From an uncultured Pseudorhodobacter sp. (GTDB taxonomy: Bacteria; Pseudomonadota; Alphaproteobacteria; Rhodobacterales; Rhodobacteraceae), in assembly GCA_945952425.1 (NCBI GenBank), contig CAMFIX010000003.1:1-29602 (forward strand): 29,602 nucleotides of DNA, read 5' to 3'. Made by a program: the position numbers and the translations under genes. Under the pieces are notes generated by a model. It had not been told where the DNA came from, did no database searches, and saw only the letters and a list, made by a program, of their open reading frames with translations. Numbering within the stretch: the stretch's first letter is position 1; every line of letters begins with the position of its first letter. Shown one piece after another: positions 8,033 through 16,109 of the stretch.

Positions 8033-9189
8033 TGCTGTTCTCCGAGGGCTTCCGGATCTTCTTTGCCGCCGCCGTGGGCTTTGCTCTGGTCGCCATGGCC
8101 TGGTGGCTGGGCTGGTGGGGCGGCCTTCTCCCTGACCTGCCCTCGCCTTTGGCGCCGATGCAATGGCATGCCCACGAGATGATCTTCGGCTATGGCTCGG
8201 CGGTGCTGGCGGGGTTCTTCATGACGGCGGTGCCGAACTGGACCGGCGCCAAGGGGGCACCCGCGCGCTTCCTGGCCCTGGCCTTCGCGGTCTGGGCCCT
8301 GGGGCGGGCGGCCATGCTGGGCGGAGGGCTTTGGCCGCTGTTGGACTTGGCCTTCCTGCCCCTCCTCGGGGCCAAGATCGCGGGCCTGCTGTTCAAGGCG
8401 CCCAAGCCGCAGCAGTTGATCTTCCTCTTGGCCCTTGCGCTTTTGTGGAGTGCCAACCTCGCCTTCCACCTTGAAATGCAAGGGGTTCTGACCGACGGCA
8501 TCGCCCCCGGACTGCGGGCAGGGTTGGTGACGCTGATCGCCATGATCCTCATTCTGGGCGGCAGGGTGACCCCCGGCTTCACCCGCAACGCCATGGTGGG
8601 CGCGGGCCGCGAGACCCGGCTGCCCTGGAACCCCGCCCCCTTGGCCATCCTCACTGCCGCGCCCGCCCTGGCCCTGCCGCTGGCGCTCCTGGTGGGCACG
8701 CCGGAGACCCTGACCGCCGCCCTCGCCGCCCTCGCGGGTGCCGGAGCCCTGGCCCGCGTCGCCCTCTGGCAAGGCCTCTGGACGCGGGGCAAGCCGATCC
8801 TCTGGACGCTGCATCTCTCTTATGCCCTCGCGGGGCTTGGCCTGATCGCCCTGGGTGCCGCCCATCTCGGCCTCCTTCCCGAGCTTGCCGCCCTGCATCT
8901 CTTGGGCATCGGCGCGGTCGGGGGCATGACGCTTTCCGTCCTGACCCGGGCCAGCCTCGGCCACTCCGGCCGACCGCTGATTGCGCCGCGCCCCGTGGCC
9001 TTGGCCTATGCCCTCATCCCCTTGGCCACCCTTGCCCGCTGCCTCGGCGCCGAGACCGGGGCGGCGCTGCCCACCGCCACCGCCGGGGCGCTCTGGTGCT
9101 TGGCCTTCGCCCTGGTCCTGGTCACCTATTGGCCGATCTGGAGCCAACCCCGACCGCCCCGCGCGCCCGTCGCAAGGCAGCCACGATGA
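8029..9189 (+). CDS. nnrS: NnrS family membrane protein
   Basis: This 386-residue polytopic membrane protein belongs to the NnrS family, heme-containing membrane proteins first seen in Rhodobacter sphaeroides under NnrR control and linked to tolerance of nitric oxide and nitrosative stress. About 12 hydrophobic segments are visible, with conserved histidines in WHAHEMIFGYGSA (near residues 45-57) and a HLLGIGAVGGMTLSVLTRASLGHSGR signature near 290-315. ATG 8029 overlaps the nirI stop as ATGA, and its own stop overlaps nirX as ATGA, so the three genes are probably one translationally coupled operon. In P. denitrificans nirI and nirX are adjacent, so the position of nnrS here is unusual. Confidence 0.9.
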   Translation: MMLFSEGFRIFFAAAVGFALVAMAWWLGWWGGLLPDLPSPLAPMQWHAHEMIFGYGSAVLAGFFMTAVPNWTGAKGAPARFLALAFAVWALGRAAMLGGGLWPLLDLAFLPLLGAKIAGLLFKAPKPQQLIFLLALALLWSANLAFHLEMQGVLTDGIAPGLRAGLVTLIAMILILGGRVTPGFTRNAMVGAGRETRLPWNPAPLAILTAAPALALPLALLVGTPETLTAALAALAGAGALARVALWQGLWTRGKPILWTLHLSYALAGLGLIALGAAHLGLLPELAALHLLGIGAVGGMTLSVLTRASLGHSGRPLIAPRPVALAYALIPLATLARCLGAETGAALPTATAGALWCLAFALVLVTYWPIWSQPRPPRAPVARQPR

Positions 9190-10016
9190 GACGCCGGAGC
9201 CTCCTGATCTCGGCCCTCGCCCTTGCGCTGCCCGCCCGCAAAGCGCCGGTCCAGCTCTGGGAGGGCCACGGCCTCGGCGGCGCAGTGTCGCTGCGGCTGG
9301 AGGGCACGCCGTCAGACCTCGCCCTGATGGCGCCACGGATCGCGGCCGCGATCGCCGAGGTTGAAGCCATCGCCTCCTTGCACAAGGACTCCGAGCTGAC
9401 GCGGCTGAACCGCATGGGCCACCTGAACTGGCCGTCCCGGGGGTTGCTGGATCTTCTGACCCTCGCCGATCAGGTCCACCGGGCGACCGGGGGCGCCTTC
9501 GACCCCACCGTCCAGCCGCTTTACCTGGCCCTGGCCCGGGGCGAGGACCCGACCGACGCCCGCGCCGCCACAGGCTGGAGCCGGGTGCAGGTGACAGGCG
9601 CCGAAATCCGGCTCGACCGGGGCCAGGCCCTGACACTGAACGGCATCGCCCAAGGCTGGGCGGCCGACCGCATCGCCGCGCTCTTCCGCGCCCATGGTTA
9701 CCGCGCGCTGATCGACATGGGAGAGCTGCAGGCCCTCGGCCCCTGGCCCGTCACCGCCGAGGGGCCGGGGCTGCGACGCGCCCTGACGCTGAGCGCCGCC
9801 CTGGCCGTCTCTTCGCCCCTTGCCACGCGGATCGGGGCTGGCCTGCCCCATATCCTGGGGCCAGAGGGCCAAGGGCCACTCTGGCAGACCGTGGCCGTCA
9901 CGGGCCCCAGCGCCGCCGTGGCCGATGCCCTTTCGACCGGCTTTTGCCTGATGACGGCGGACCAGATCGCAAGTGCCCTGCGGGCCTTCCCCGGCACCGC
10001 GGCCGATTTTGCCTGA
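9186..10016 (+). CDS. nirX: NirX, ApbE-like FMN transferase
   Basis: NirX (276 residues) is an ApbE-family flavin transferase that would attach FMN covalently to a Thr of the NirI FMN domain in the periplasm. The N-terminus has consecutive arginines followed by a hydrophobic run (MRRRSLLISALALALPA), suggesting Tat export. Family features are FDPTVQPLYLALARG near residue 105, LNGIAQGWAADRIA near 152, and a C-terminal DALSTGFCLM segment that normally helps bind Mg and FAD. The start ATG 9186 overlaps the nnrS stop as ATGA; the longer frame upstream is antisense-like. The last gene of the nirI-nnrS-nirX operon; norC follows after 103 nt with its own box. Confidence 0.87.
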   Translation: MRRRSLLISALALALPARKAPVQLWEGHGLGGAVSLRLEGTPSDLALMAPRIAAAIAEVEAIASLHKDSELTRLNRMGHLNWPSRGLLDLLTLADQVHRATGGAFDPTVQPLYLALARGEDPTDARAATGWSRVQVTGAEIRLDRGQALTLNGIAQGWAADRIAALFRAHGYRALIDMGELQALGPWPVTAEGPGLRRALTLSAALAVSSPLATRIGAGLPHILGPEGQGPLWQTVAVTGPSAAVADALSTGFCLMTADQIASALRAFPGTAADFA

Positions 10017-10041
10017 CCCCGTCGCCAATCTTCACAGGTAT

Positions 10042-10055
10042 TTGACTTTTGTTAA
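10042..10055 (+). promoter_or_regulatory. NNR/FNR-type box upstream of norC
   Basis: TTGACTTTTGTTAA is again a TTGAC-N4-GTTAA palindrome, 65 nt before the norC ATG. Together with the following GGACG it matches the nirS/nirI box at 17 of 19 positions, which supports the same activator for both. No clear -10 hexamer can be picked out downstream. Confidence 0.85.
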
Positions 10056-10119
10056 GGACGACCGCGCCGCGCCGGTCCATCCCGGACCCACTGCAAACCG
10101 CTTGAGGAAGGATTCTCGC

Positions 10120-10575
10120 ATGCGCGAAGTCATGACCAAGAGCATGGCCCGCAACATCTTTTACGGTGGGTCTCTGTTCTTCATCCTGATCTTCGTGGGG
10201 CTGACCATTCAGTCCCACTTCTACATCACAGGCACTTCCACCACCGCCGCCGAGCTGACCCCCGATGTCGCCGCCGGCAAGAGGCTTTGGGAGAAACACG
10301 CCTGCGTCAACTGCCACACGATCTTGGGCGAGGGCGCCTATTTCGCCCCGGAGGTCGGCAATGTCATGACCCGCTGGGGCGTGGCGCCCGGTGACCACGT
10401 GGCGGCCGCCGAGGCGCTGAAGGCCTGGATGGAGGCCCAGCCCTCGGGGATCGAGGGCCGTCGCCAGATGCCGAATTTCGGCCTGACCGACGAAGAATAC
10501 CGCCAGATCGCCGAGTTCCTGCTGTGGACCGACCAGATCCGCACGCAGGACTGGCCGCCGAATGATGCGGGCTGA
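10120..10575 (+). CDS. norC: NorC, nitric oxide reductase cytochrome c subunit
   Basis: NorC (151 residues) is the membrane-anchored c-type cytochrome subunit of cNOR, passing electrons from periplasmic donors to NorB. One N-terminal transmembrane helix (about 17-32) is followed by the heme c domain with CVNCH at residues 62-66 and the axial Met in GRRQMPNF (Met117). The C-terminus (WPPNDAG) and length match Paracoccus NorC. Start ATG 10120 gives the family N-terminus; the longer frame upstream overlaps the promoter. norB follows after 10 nt. Confidence 0.97.
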   Translation: MREVMTKSMARNIFYGGSLFFILIFVGLTIQSHFYITGTSTTAAELTPDVAAGKRLWEKHACVNCHTILGEGAYFAPEVGNVMTRWGVAPGDHVAAAEALKAWMEAQPSGIEGRRQMPNFGLTDEEYRQIAEFLLWTDQIRTQDWPPNDAG

Positions 10576-10585
10576 GGAGGAAGCC

Positions 10586-11947
10586 ATGAAATATCAATCT
10601 CAGAAGGTCGCGCTTGGCTTCTTTGCCGTGGCGCTGGCGCTTTTCGCCGTGCAGGTCACGCTGGGCCTCGTGCTGGGCTGGATCTATGTCGAGCCCAATT
10701 TCCTCTCGGGCCTCGTGCCCTTCAACATCGCCCGGATGCTGCACACCAACAGCCTGATCGTCTGGCTGCTTCTGGGCTTCTTCGGCTCGGCCTATTACCT
10801 CGTCCCCGAGGAGGCCGAGCGCGAGATCTACTCGACCAAGCTGGCCTGGCTGCAGCTGGCGATCTTCGTCCTCGGCACGGCCGGGGTCGTGGTGACCTAT
10901 CTCTTCAACCTCTTCGACGGCAATTGGCTCTTGGGCAACGAGGGCCGCGAGTTCCTTGAACAGCCGCGCTGGGTCAAGGCGGGGATCGTCGTGGCCGCGC
11001 TGATCTTCCTTTACAACATCTCGATGACCGTGCTGTCGGGCAAAAAGACCGCCATCACCAATATCCTCTTGACCGGGCTTTGGGGGCTGGCGCTTCTGTT
11101 CCTCTTCGCCTTCGTGAACCCGGAAAACCTCGGGCTGGACAAGATGTACTGGTGGTATGTCGTCCACCTCTGGGTCGAGGGCACCTGGGAACTGGTCATG
11201 GCCTCGATCCTGGCCTTCCTGATGCTGAAGCTGACCGGCGTCGACCGCGAGGTCGTCGAGAAATGGCTCTACATCATTGCCGCCCTCGCCTTGTTCTCGG
11301 GCATCCTTGGCACCGGCCACCACTATTACTGGATCGGCACGCCGGGCTATTGGCAGTGGATCGGCTCGGTCTTCTCCTCCCTTGAAGTCGCGCCCTTCTT
11401 CTCGATGATGGCTTTCGCCTTCGTCATGGTCTGGAAAGGCCGCCGCGACCATCCGAACAAGGCGGCGCTGTTGTGGTCCTTGGGCTGCGCGACGTTGGCT
11501 TTCTTTGGCGCGGGCGTCTGGGGCTTCCTCCATACGCTGCATGGGGTGAATTACTACACCCATGGCACGCAGATCACGGCCGCCCATGGTCACCTCGCGT
11601 TTTACGGCGCCTATGTCTGCCTGAACCTTGCCCTGATGTCTTACGCCCTGCCGCATCTGCGCGGTCGTGACCCCTATAACCAGGTGCTGAACATGGCCTC
11701 CTTCTGGCTGATGTCGGGCGGGGTGGTCTTCATGACCTTCGTCCTGACCTTTGCCGGGACGGTGCAGACCCATCTGCAACGCGTCATGGGCATGTCCTAC
11801 ATGGAGGTGCAGGACCAGCTCTGGATCTTCTACGCCATGCGCTTCGGCGCCGGGGTGGCGGTGGTCCTGGGCGCGGTGCTCTTCATCTGGGCCATGGCCT
11901 TCCCAAGCCGCGAGATCATCGAGCCCGGTCAGGTCCCGGCGGAGTGA
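10586..11947 (+). CDS. norB: NorB, nitric oxide reductase catalytic subunit
   Basis: NorB (453 residues) is the 12-helix heme-copper-oxidase-like subunit that reduces two NO to N2O at a heme b3 / non-heme iron (FeB) site. Visible family features: RMLHTNSLIVW (His53, low-spin heme b), HLWVEGTWEL (the Glu typical of cNOR near FeB), the HHYYWIG pair of FeB histidines, and HGHLAFYGAY for heme b3. No quinol-oxidase extension is present, so this is a cNOR rather than a qNOR. A GAGGAGG ribosome binding site sits 5 nt before ATG 10586. Confidence 0.97.
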   Translation: MKYQSQKVALGFFAVALALFAVQVTLGLVLGWIYVEPNFLSGLVPFNIARMLHTNSLIVWLLLGFFGSAYYLVPEEAEREIYSTKLAWLQLAIFVLGTAGVVVTYLFNLFDGNWLLGNEGREFLEQPRWVKAGIVVAALIFLYNISMTVLSGKKTAITNILLTGLWGLALLFLFAFVNPENLGLDKMYWWYVVHLWVEGTWELVMASILAFLMLKLTGVDREVVEKWLYIIAALALFSGILGTGHHYYWIGTPGYWQWIGSVFSSLEVAPFFSMMAFAFVMVWKGRRDHPNKAALLWSLGCATLAFFGAGVWGFLHTLHGVNYYTHGTQITAAHGHLAFYGAYVCLNLALMSYALPHLRGRDPYNQVLNMASFWLMSGGVVFMTFVLTFAGTVQTHLQRVMGMSYMEVQDQLWIFYAMRFGAGVAVVLGAVLFIWAMAFPSREIIEPGQVPAE

Positions 11948-11952
11948 TGCAG

Positions 11953-12753
11953 ATGGATGGAAACCTGATGGGGGCAGTCGATGCCCCCTTCTACCAGCCG
12001 CAGGCCGACGAATGCGACGTCTTCACGGCCGCCGCGTCCCGCCGCCTGCCGGTGCTCTTGAAAGGCCCCACCGGCTGCGGCAAGACCCGCTTCGTCGCCC
12101 ATATGGCGGCGCGGCTGGGGCGGCCGCTCTATACCGTCGCCTGCCATGACGACCTGGCGGCCTCCGACCTGATCGGCCGCTGGCTCCTGAAGGGCGGCGA
12201 GACGGTTTGGGTCGACGGCCCCCTGACCCGGGCCGTCCGCGAGGGAGCGATTTGCTACCTCGACGAGGTGGTGGAGGCGCGCAAGGACGTGACCGTCGTC
12301 CTCCACCCCCTGACCGACGACCGCCGCATCCTGCCCATCGACCGGACCGGCGAGGAAGTCGCAGCCCACCCGGATTTCCTCTTGGTGGCCAGCTACAACC
12401 CCGGCTACCAGAACATCCTCAAGACGCTGAAACCCTCGACACGGCAGCGCTTCGTCTCGCTGGAATTCGGCTTCCCCAAGCCGGATCAGGAAACCCTGAT
12501 CGTCGCCCGCGAAAGCGGCCTCGACCCGGAGCGCGTCAAGCCCCTGATCCGGCTGGCGGGCAAGCTGCGCGCCATGAAGGGGCAGGATCTGGAGGAGGGC
12601 GTCTCGACAAGGCTGGTGGTCTATGCGGCCAGCCTGATCGCGGGCGGCATGGGCCTGTCTCGCGCGGTCGATATCGCGATGATCGAGCCCCTGACCGATG
12701 ATGCGGATGTGAAGGCTGGGCTCCGCGATCTTGTCCTGGCGGTTTTCGGGTGA
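11953..12753 (+). CDS. norQ: NorQ, MoxR-type AAA+ ATPase for NOR activation
   Basis: NorQ (266 residues from ATG 11953) is a MoxR/CbbQ-like AAA+ ATPase that works with the VWA protein NorD to insert or activate the FeB iron of NorB. Walker A GPTGCGKT lies at residues 38-45 and Walker B ICYLDE ends at residue 106; a sensor-1-like LLVASYNPGY follows. Start choice: GGAG at 11941-11944 is spaced 8 nt from ATG 11953 but only 2 nt from the in-frame ATG 11947, which overlaps the norB stop. Either would give a functional protein. Confidence 0.94.
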   Translation: MDGNLMGAVDAPFYQPQADECDVFTAAASRRLPVLLKGPTGCGKTRFVAHMAARLGRPLYTVACHDDLAASDLIGRWLLKGGETVWVDGPLTRAVREGAICYLDEVVEARKDVTVVLHPLTDDRRILPIDRTGEEVAAHPDFLLVASYNPGYQNILKTLKPSTRQRFVSLEFGFPKPDQETLIVARESGLDPERVKPLIRLAGKLRAMKGQDLEEGVSTRLVVYAASLIAGGMGLSRAVDIAMIEPLTDDADVKAGLRDLVLAVFG

Positions 12754-12761
12754 GGCCCGGC

Positions 12762-14681
12762 ATGGACAAGATCGACCTGGCACCATGGGAGCCCGAGGAA
12801 ACGGTGGGCAAACTGTGGCATGCCTTTGCCAGCCGTCTGGACGGCCCCCCCGTCCACGACGGAGCCCGTGTGGACCTCTCTCAGGTTCAGGGACGGCTGG
12901 CAGTCCTGTTCCGCGGTCTCGGCGGCGATCAGGCCACCGAGATACGCGGGGTGGGGGAGGAGACCTCGCACCACCGCCTGTCGTTCCTGCGCAGGCTTGG
13001 CACCTGGGCCGACCGCGTGCCGCGCGCGAGCCATGACGGCGGCATCCTGCGCCTGCCGGAGTCCTTGGCGGTCTTCCCTGATCCCCGCGCCAATGCCGCG
13101 CTGTATCTCTGGTTGGCGGCGGCGGCCGTGGGGTTGCAGGGGCTTCACGCGCCCTCAGACCCCGACCCGCTACGCGCCGACCTGCAAGCCCTGGAGGTGG
13201 CGCGCCAGATGACGCAAGCCGCCCTGACGCTGGCGCCGGGTTTCCGTGCGCTGCATGCCGACCTCTGCGCCCTGACCCTTTCCACCCGGCCCCGCGCGAC
13301 CCTCCCCCCCACTGAGGCCGCCATCGAGGCCCATATCCGCTGCGCCTTGGGCGACCCTCAGACGCCCCCGCCGCTGCCCACCAAGGCCCCCCGCGGTTAC
13401 CGCCCCTTCCGCCCCGTGGCGCTTTGGCCCGACCTGCGCGTCGCGGCGCCGTCCGAGATCTCCGCCGCCGAGACCCGCCAGACGGAGGGCGCCCCCGAAG
13501 AGGCCACCGAGGGCAAATCCCGCCGCGCCCGGCGCCGCAAAGCCGACCAGGCCGAGCGGAAAGACAGCCTCATCCTGCACAAATTCGAAGCCATCCTCTC
13601 GATGACCGAGTTCCTGAACCTCAACCGCCGGATCGAGGATGACGACGAGGACACCGCCCGCAAGGCCGCCGAGGACCAGGAAGAGATCGGCCTGGCCCAG
13701 GTCTCCAAGGCGCCGGCGACCCGGCTGAAACTCCACCTTGACCTCGCCCCCGAGGATGTCGACCGCGAGGCCCTGTCGGGCGTCCAGCTCTACCCGGAAT
13801 GGGACACCAGAACAAAGGCTTACCTGCCCGCCCATGCCCGCGTCCTGACCTCGCGCGCCGAACCTGCCGCAGAGGTCCCCGCCTTCCGCGCCGACCCCAA
13901 AGCCCAAGCCCGCATCCGCGCCGTCCGCCGCCAGTTCGAGGCCCTGCAGCCCTCCCGCATCTCGGTCCCCGGCTTCACCGACGGCGACGAGCTGGACATC
14001 GAGCGCCTCTTGCGCGCCCAGGTCGACCTCTGCGCCACCGGAGAGGGCTCCGACCGCGTCTGGCGCCAGATGCGGCCCGAGCGGCGCGACCTGTCGGTTT
14101 CCATCCTCTTGGACGTCTCGCGCAGCACGGAAAGCGCCATCCCCGGCCATGGCCACGAGGGCCGCGCCGTCATCGACATCGAACGCGAGGCGCTGGCGGC
14201 GCTGGCCTGGGGCCTGGACGCCTGCGGCGACCGCTTCGCCATCCATGCCTTTTCCTCGCTGCGGCGCCACCGCGTCTTCGTGCAAGAGGTCAAGGGCTTT
14301 GCCGAGCCGATGGATGCCCAGACCGAGGCCCGCATCGCGGGGCTGCGACCGGGGCATTACACAAGGCTCGGCGCCGCGATCCGCCATGTCTCGGCGGGGC
14401 TGGCGCGGCAGGCCAGCGGGCGCAGGCTGCTGTTGATCCTGACCGACGGCAAGCCCAACGACCTGGATCATTACGAGGGCCGGCATGGCATCGAAGACAG
14501 CCGGATGGCCGTGCAAGAGGCCCGCCGCGCCGGGCAGGCGGTCTTTGGCATCACCGTCGACCGCGAGGGCAAGAGCTGGTTCCCGCGGCTTTTCGGCCAA
14601 GGTGCCCATGCCGTGATCTCTCACCCCGAAAAGCTGACCCTGGCGCTTCCGGCCATCTATCGCCAGTTGGTGATGGGATGA
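12762..14681 (+). CDS. norD: NorD, VWA-domain NOR activation protein
   Basis: NorD (639 residues) is the large VWA-domain partner of NorQ needed for an active NO reductase. An alpha-helical N-terminal region is followed by an acidic/basic central stretch (about 230-330) and a C-terminal von Willebrand A domain. The MIDAS motif DVSRS begins at Asp451 and a later TDGKPND completes it. ATG 12762 lies 8 nt after the norQ stop, with GTGAGG as probable ribosome binding site overlapping that stop. The protein ends in the 4-nt overlap with norE. Confidence 0.94.
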   Translation: MDKIDLAPWEPEETVGKLWHAFASRLDGPPVHDGARVDLSQVQGRLAVLFRGLGGDQATEIRGVGEETSHHRLSFLRRLGTWADRVPRASHDGGILRLPESLAVFPDPRANAALYLWLAAAAVGLQGLHAPSDPDPLRADLQALEVARQMTQAALTLAPGFRALHADLCALTLSTRPRATLPPTEAAIEAHIRCALGDPQTPPPLPTKAPRGYRPFRPVALWPDLRVAAPSEISAAETRQTEGAPEEATEGKSRRARRRKADQAERKDSLILHKFEAILSMTEFLNLNRRIEDDDEDTARKAAEDQEEIGLAQVSKAPATRLKLHLDLAPEDVDREALSGVQLYPEWDTRTKAYLPAHARVLTSRAEPAAEVPAFRADPKAQARIRAVRRQFEALQPSRISVPGFTDGDELDIERLLRAQVDLCATGEGSDRVWRQMRPERRDLSVSILLDVSRSTESAIPGHGHEGRAVIDIEREALAALAWGLDACGDRFAIHAFSSLRRHRVFVQEVKGFAEPMDAQTEARIAGLRPGHYTRLGAAIRHVSAGLARQASGRRLLLILTDGKPNDLDHYEGRHGIEDSRMAVQEARRAGQAVFGITVDREGKSWFPRLFGQGAHAVISHPEKLTLALPAIYRQLVMG

Positions 14682-15187
14682 GCCGCGACCTGCCCGGGGA
14701 GCCCCTGATCTGGGTGCTGATCCTGTCGGAATTGGCGGTCTTCGGCGCGGGGCTGGTGGCCTTTCTGGCCGTGCGCCTGACCGATCCGGCTGGGTTTCTG
14801 GAGGCGCAAAGCCACCTGCACCGGCTGAGCGCAGGCATCAACACGCTGGTTCTGGTGACCTCGGGTTGGTTTGTGGCCCGGGCAACGCAGGGGCGCATCT
14901 GGCCGAACCTTCTGCCTGCCCTCGCGCTGGGGGCAGTCTTCCTGGGGCTGAAACTGGTGGAGTGGGCCGACCTCGCCTCCCGAGGCATCAGCACGGAAAC
15001 CCACGCTTTCTTTACCTTTTCCTACCTGCTGACCGGCTTTCACGCCGCCCATGTCCTTGCCGGCATGGTTCTTTTGGCGGTCACTGGCGCCACCGGCTCG
15101 CGCCCCGCACTCGAGGCCGGAGCCGCCTTCTGGCACATGGTCGACCTCGTCTGGGTGCTGCTTTTCCCCGTGGTTTACCTGGTATGA
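14678..15187 (+). CDS. norE: NorE, cytochrome c oxidase subunit III-like protein
   Basis: NorE (169 residues) is a small COX subunit III homologue with five hydrophobic segments, needed for full NO reductase activity in Paracoccus. The family features LILSELAVFGAGLVAFL at the N-terminus and FHAAHVLAGMVLL in the middle are visible. The open frame extends far upstream (13799), but that part is a shadow of norD; ATG 14678 overlaps the norD stop as ATGA. The norE stop in turn overlaps norF as ATGA. Confidence 0.9.
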   Translation: MSRDLPGEPLIWVLILSELAVFGAGLVAFLAVRLTDPAGFLEAQSHLHRLSAGINTLVLVTSGWFVARATQGRIWPNLLPALALGAVFLGLKLVEWADLASRGISTETHAFFTFSYLLTGFHAAHVLAGMVLLAVTGATGSRPALEAGAAFWHMVDLVWVLLFPVVYLV

Positions 15188-15420
15188 GCCCGACCCGCGC
15201 CTGGACCTGGCTCTTGGGCCTTTCGGCCGCCTCGACCCTGGCGGGGCAGGGCCTCAGCGGGCCCCTCCTGACGCTGACGGTGCTGGGAGCGTCCTTCTGG
15301 AAGGCCCGGGTGATCCTGGCGGCCTATCTTGGCCTGCAGAGGGTGCCGGGTTGGCAAAGGGTCTTCGACCTCGGCCTCGCGGCCCTGACAGCTGTTCTGA
15401 TCGTCCTGGCCCTGGCCTAG
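15184..15420 (+). CDS. norF: NorF, small membrane protein of NO reductase operon
   Basis: NorF (78 residues) has two to three hydrophobic segments with a short charged loop containing FWKARVILAAYLGLQRVPGW, a signature seen in NorF and small COX IV-like proteins. It is the last gene of norCBQDEF; in Paracoccus norEF affect NO reductase activity, though their exact task is unclear. Start by ATGA overlap with norE. Its stop TAG (15418-15420) shares the tetranucleotide CTAG with the stop of the convergent regulator gene, so no intrinsic terminator separates them. Confidence 0.88.
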   Translation: MSPTRAWTWLLGLSAASTLAGQGLSGPLLTLTVLGASFWKARVILAAYLGLQRVPGWQRVFDLGLAALTAVLIVLALA

Positions 15421-16109
15421 GCCCAGCCGCCCTCGTCCCCCAGCGCATAGGCCCGCAGCGCCTCGAGATCCTCGATCTCGGCCAGGTTCTGGCGGATCTG
15501 CACGCCCTGGTCCTTCAGTCGCGCAAAGGCGCGGCTGAGGCTCTCAGGCTTCATCCCCAAACGGCCCGCCATCAGGATCTTGTCATAGGGCAACTGCACC
15601 TGCGCGGCCCCGGTTTCGGCCGGGGTCAGCTCCAGCAGGAACTCGGCCACGCGCTGCGCCCCGGTCTGCGCCTTCAGCGCCTCGATCTGCGAGACCAGCG
15701 CATGCAGATGGGCATAGGTGGCCGACAAAAGCGAGACCGCCACGGCCGGGTTCTCGCGGATCTGACGCAGGATGACATCGGCCTCGATGCGGATCAGGCG
15801 GCAGTCGCTGGCGGCTTCTGCGGCCACGGGATAGGTGTCATGGCGGAAGGCCACCGCCTCGCCGAAGCTGGCGCCACGGGAATAGACCGCCACCACCGCC
15901 TCGGCGCCCGAAGGTGCGATGCGGTAAAGCTTCACCCAACCTTCGGCCACGATGTAGATCGCGGTTGCCTGCTCACCCTGGAGGAAGACCGTCTCGCCGC
16001 GCGAGAAGTCGCGCAGGCGGGCGTGCGCAAGGACAGTCTCGGCCACGCTATCGGGGGCCGAGGCAAGAAGCAGAGACCTGCGGGCCAATCTCATGATATC
16101 GGGCGTCAT
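15417..16109 (-). CDS. nnrR: DNR/NNR-type Crp/Fnr regulator of denitrification
   Basis: This is a 230-residue Crp/Fnr-family activator of the DNR/NNR branch, which senses nitric oxide (probably through heme) and switches on nir and nor genes. Residues about 20-115 form the cyclic-nucleotide-type effector domain without the N-terminal cysteine cluster of FNR. The dimer helix follows, and the C-terminal helix-turn-helix contains KPESLSRAFARL; its E-x-x-S-R core matches the FNR residues that read TTGA half sites, consistent with the boxes at 6031 and 10042. ATG 16109 was preferred over 16184 because the extension has no domain match; ATG 16094 is another option. Named nnr in Paracoccus and nnrR in Rhodobacter. 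Confidence 0.88.
   Translation of the reverse strand: MTPDIMRLARRSLLLASAPDSVAETVLAHARLRDFSRGETVFLQGEQATAIYIVAEGWVKLYRIAPSGAEAVVAVYSRGASFGEAVAFRHDTYPVAAEAASDCRLIRIEADVILRQIRENPAVAVSLLSATYAHLHALVSQIEALKAQTGAQRVAEFLLELTPAETGAAQVQLPYDKILMAGRLGMKPESLSRAFARLKDQGVQIRQNLAEIEDLEALRAYALGDEGGWA

Noticed and set aside
7966..9636. Minus-strand open frame of 556 codons opposite nnrS and nirX
   Set aside because: Gly/Gln/Arg-rich antisense sequence with no motif; nnrS and nirX on the other strand are clear.
13170..14624. Minus-strand open frame of 484 codons opposite norD
   Set aside because: Low-complexity Gly/Asp/Leu-rich shadow of norD, which has a clear VWA domain.
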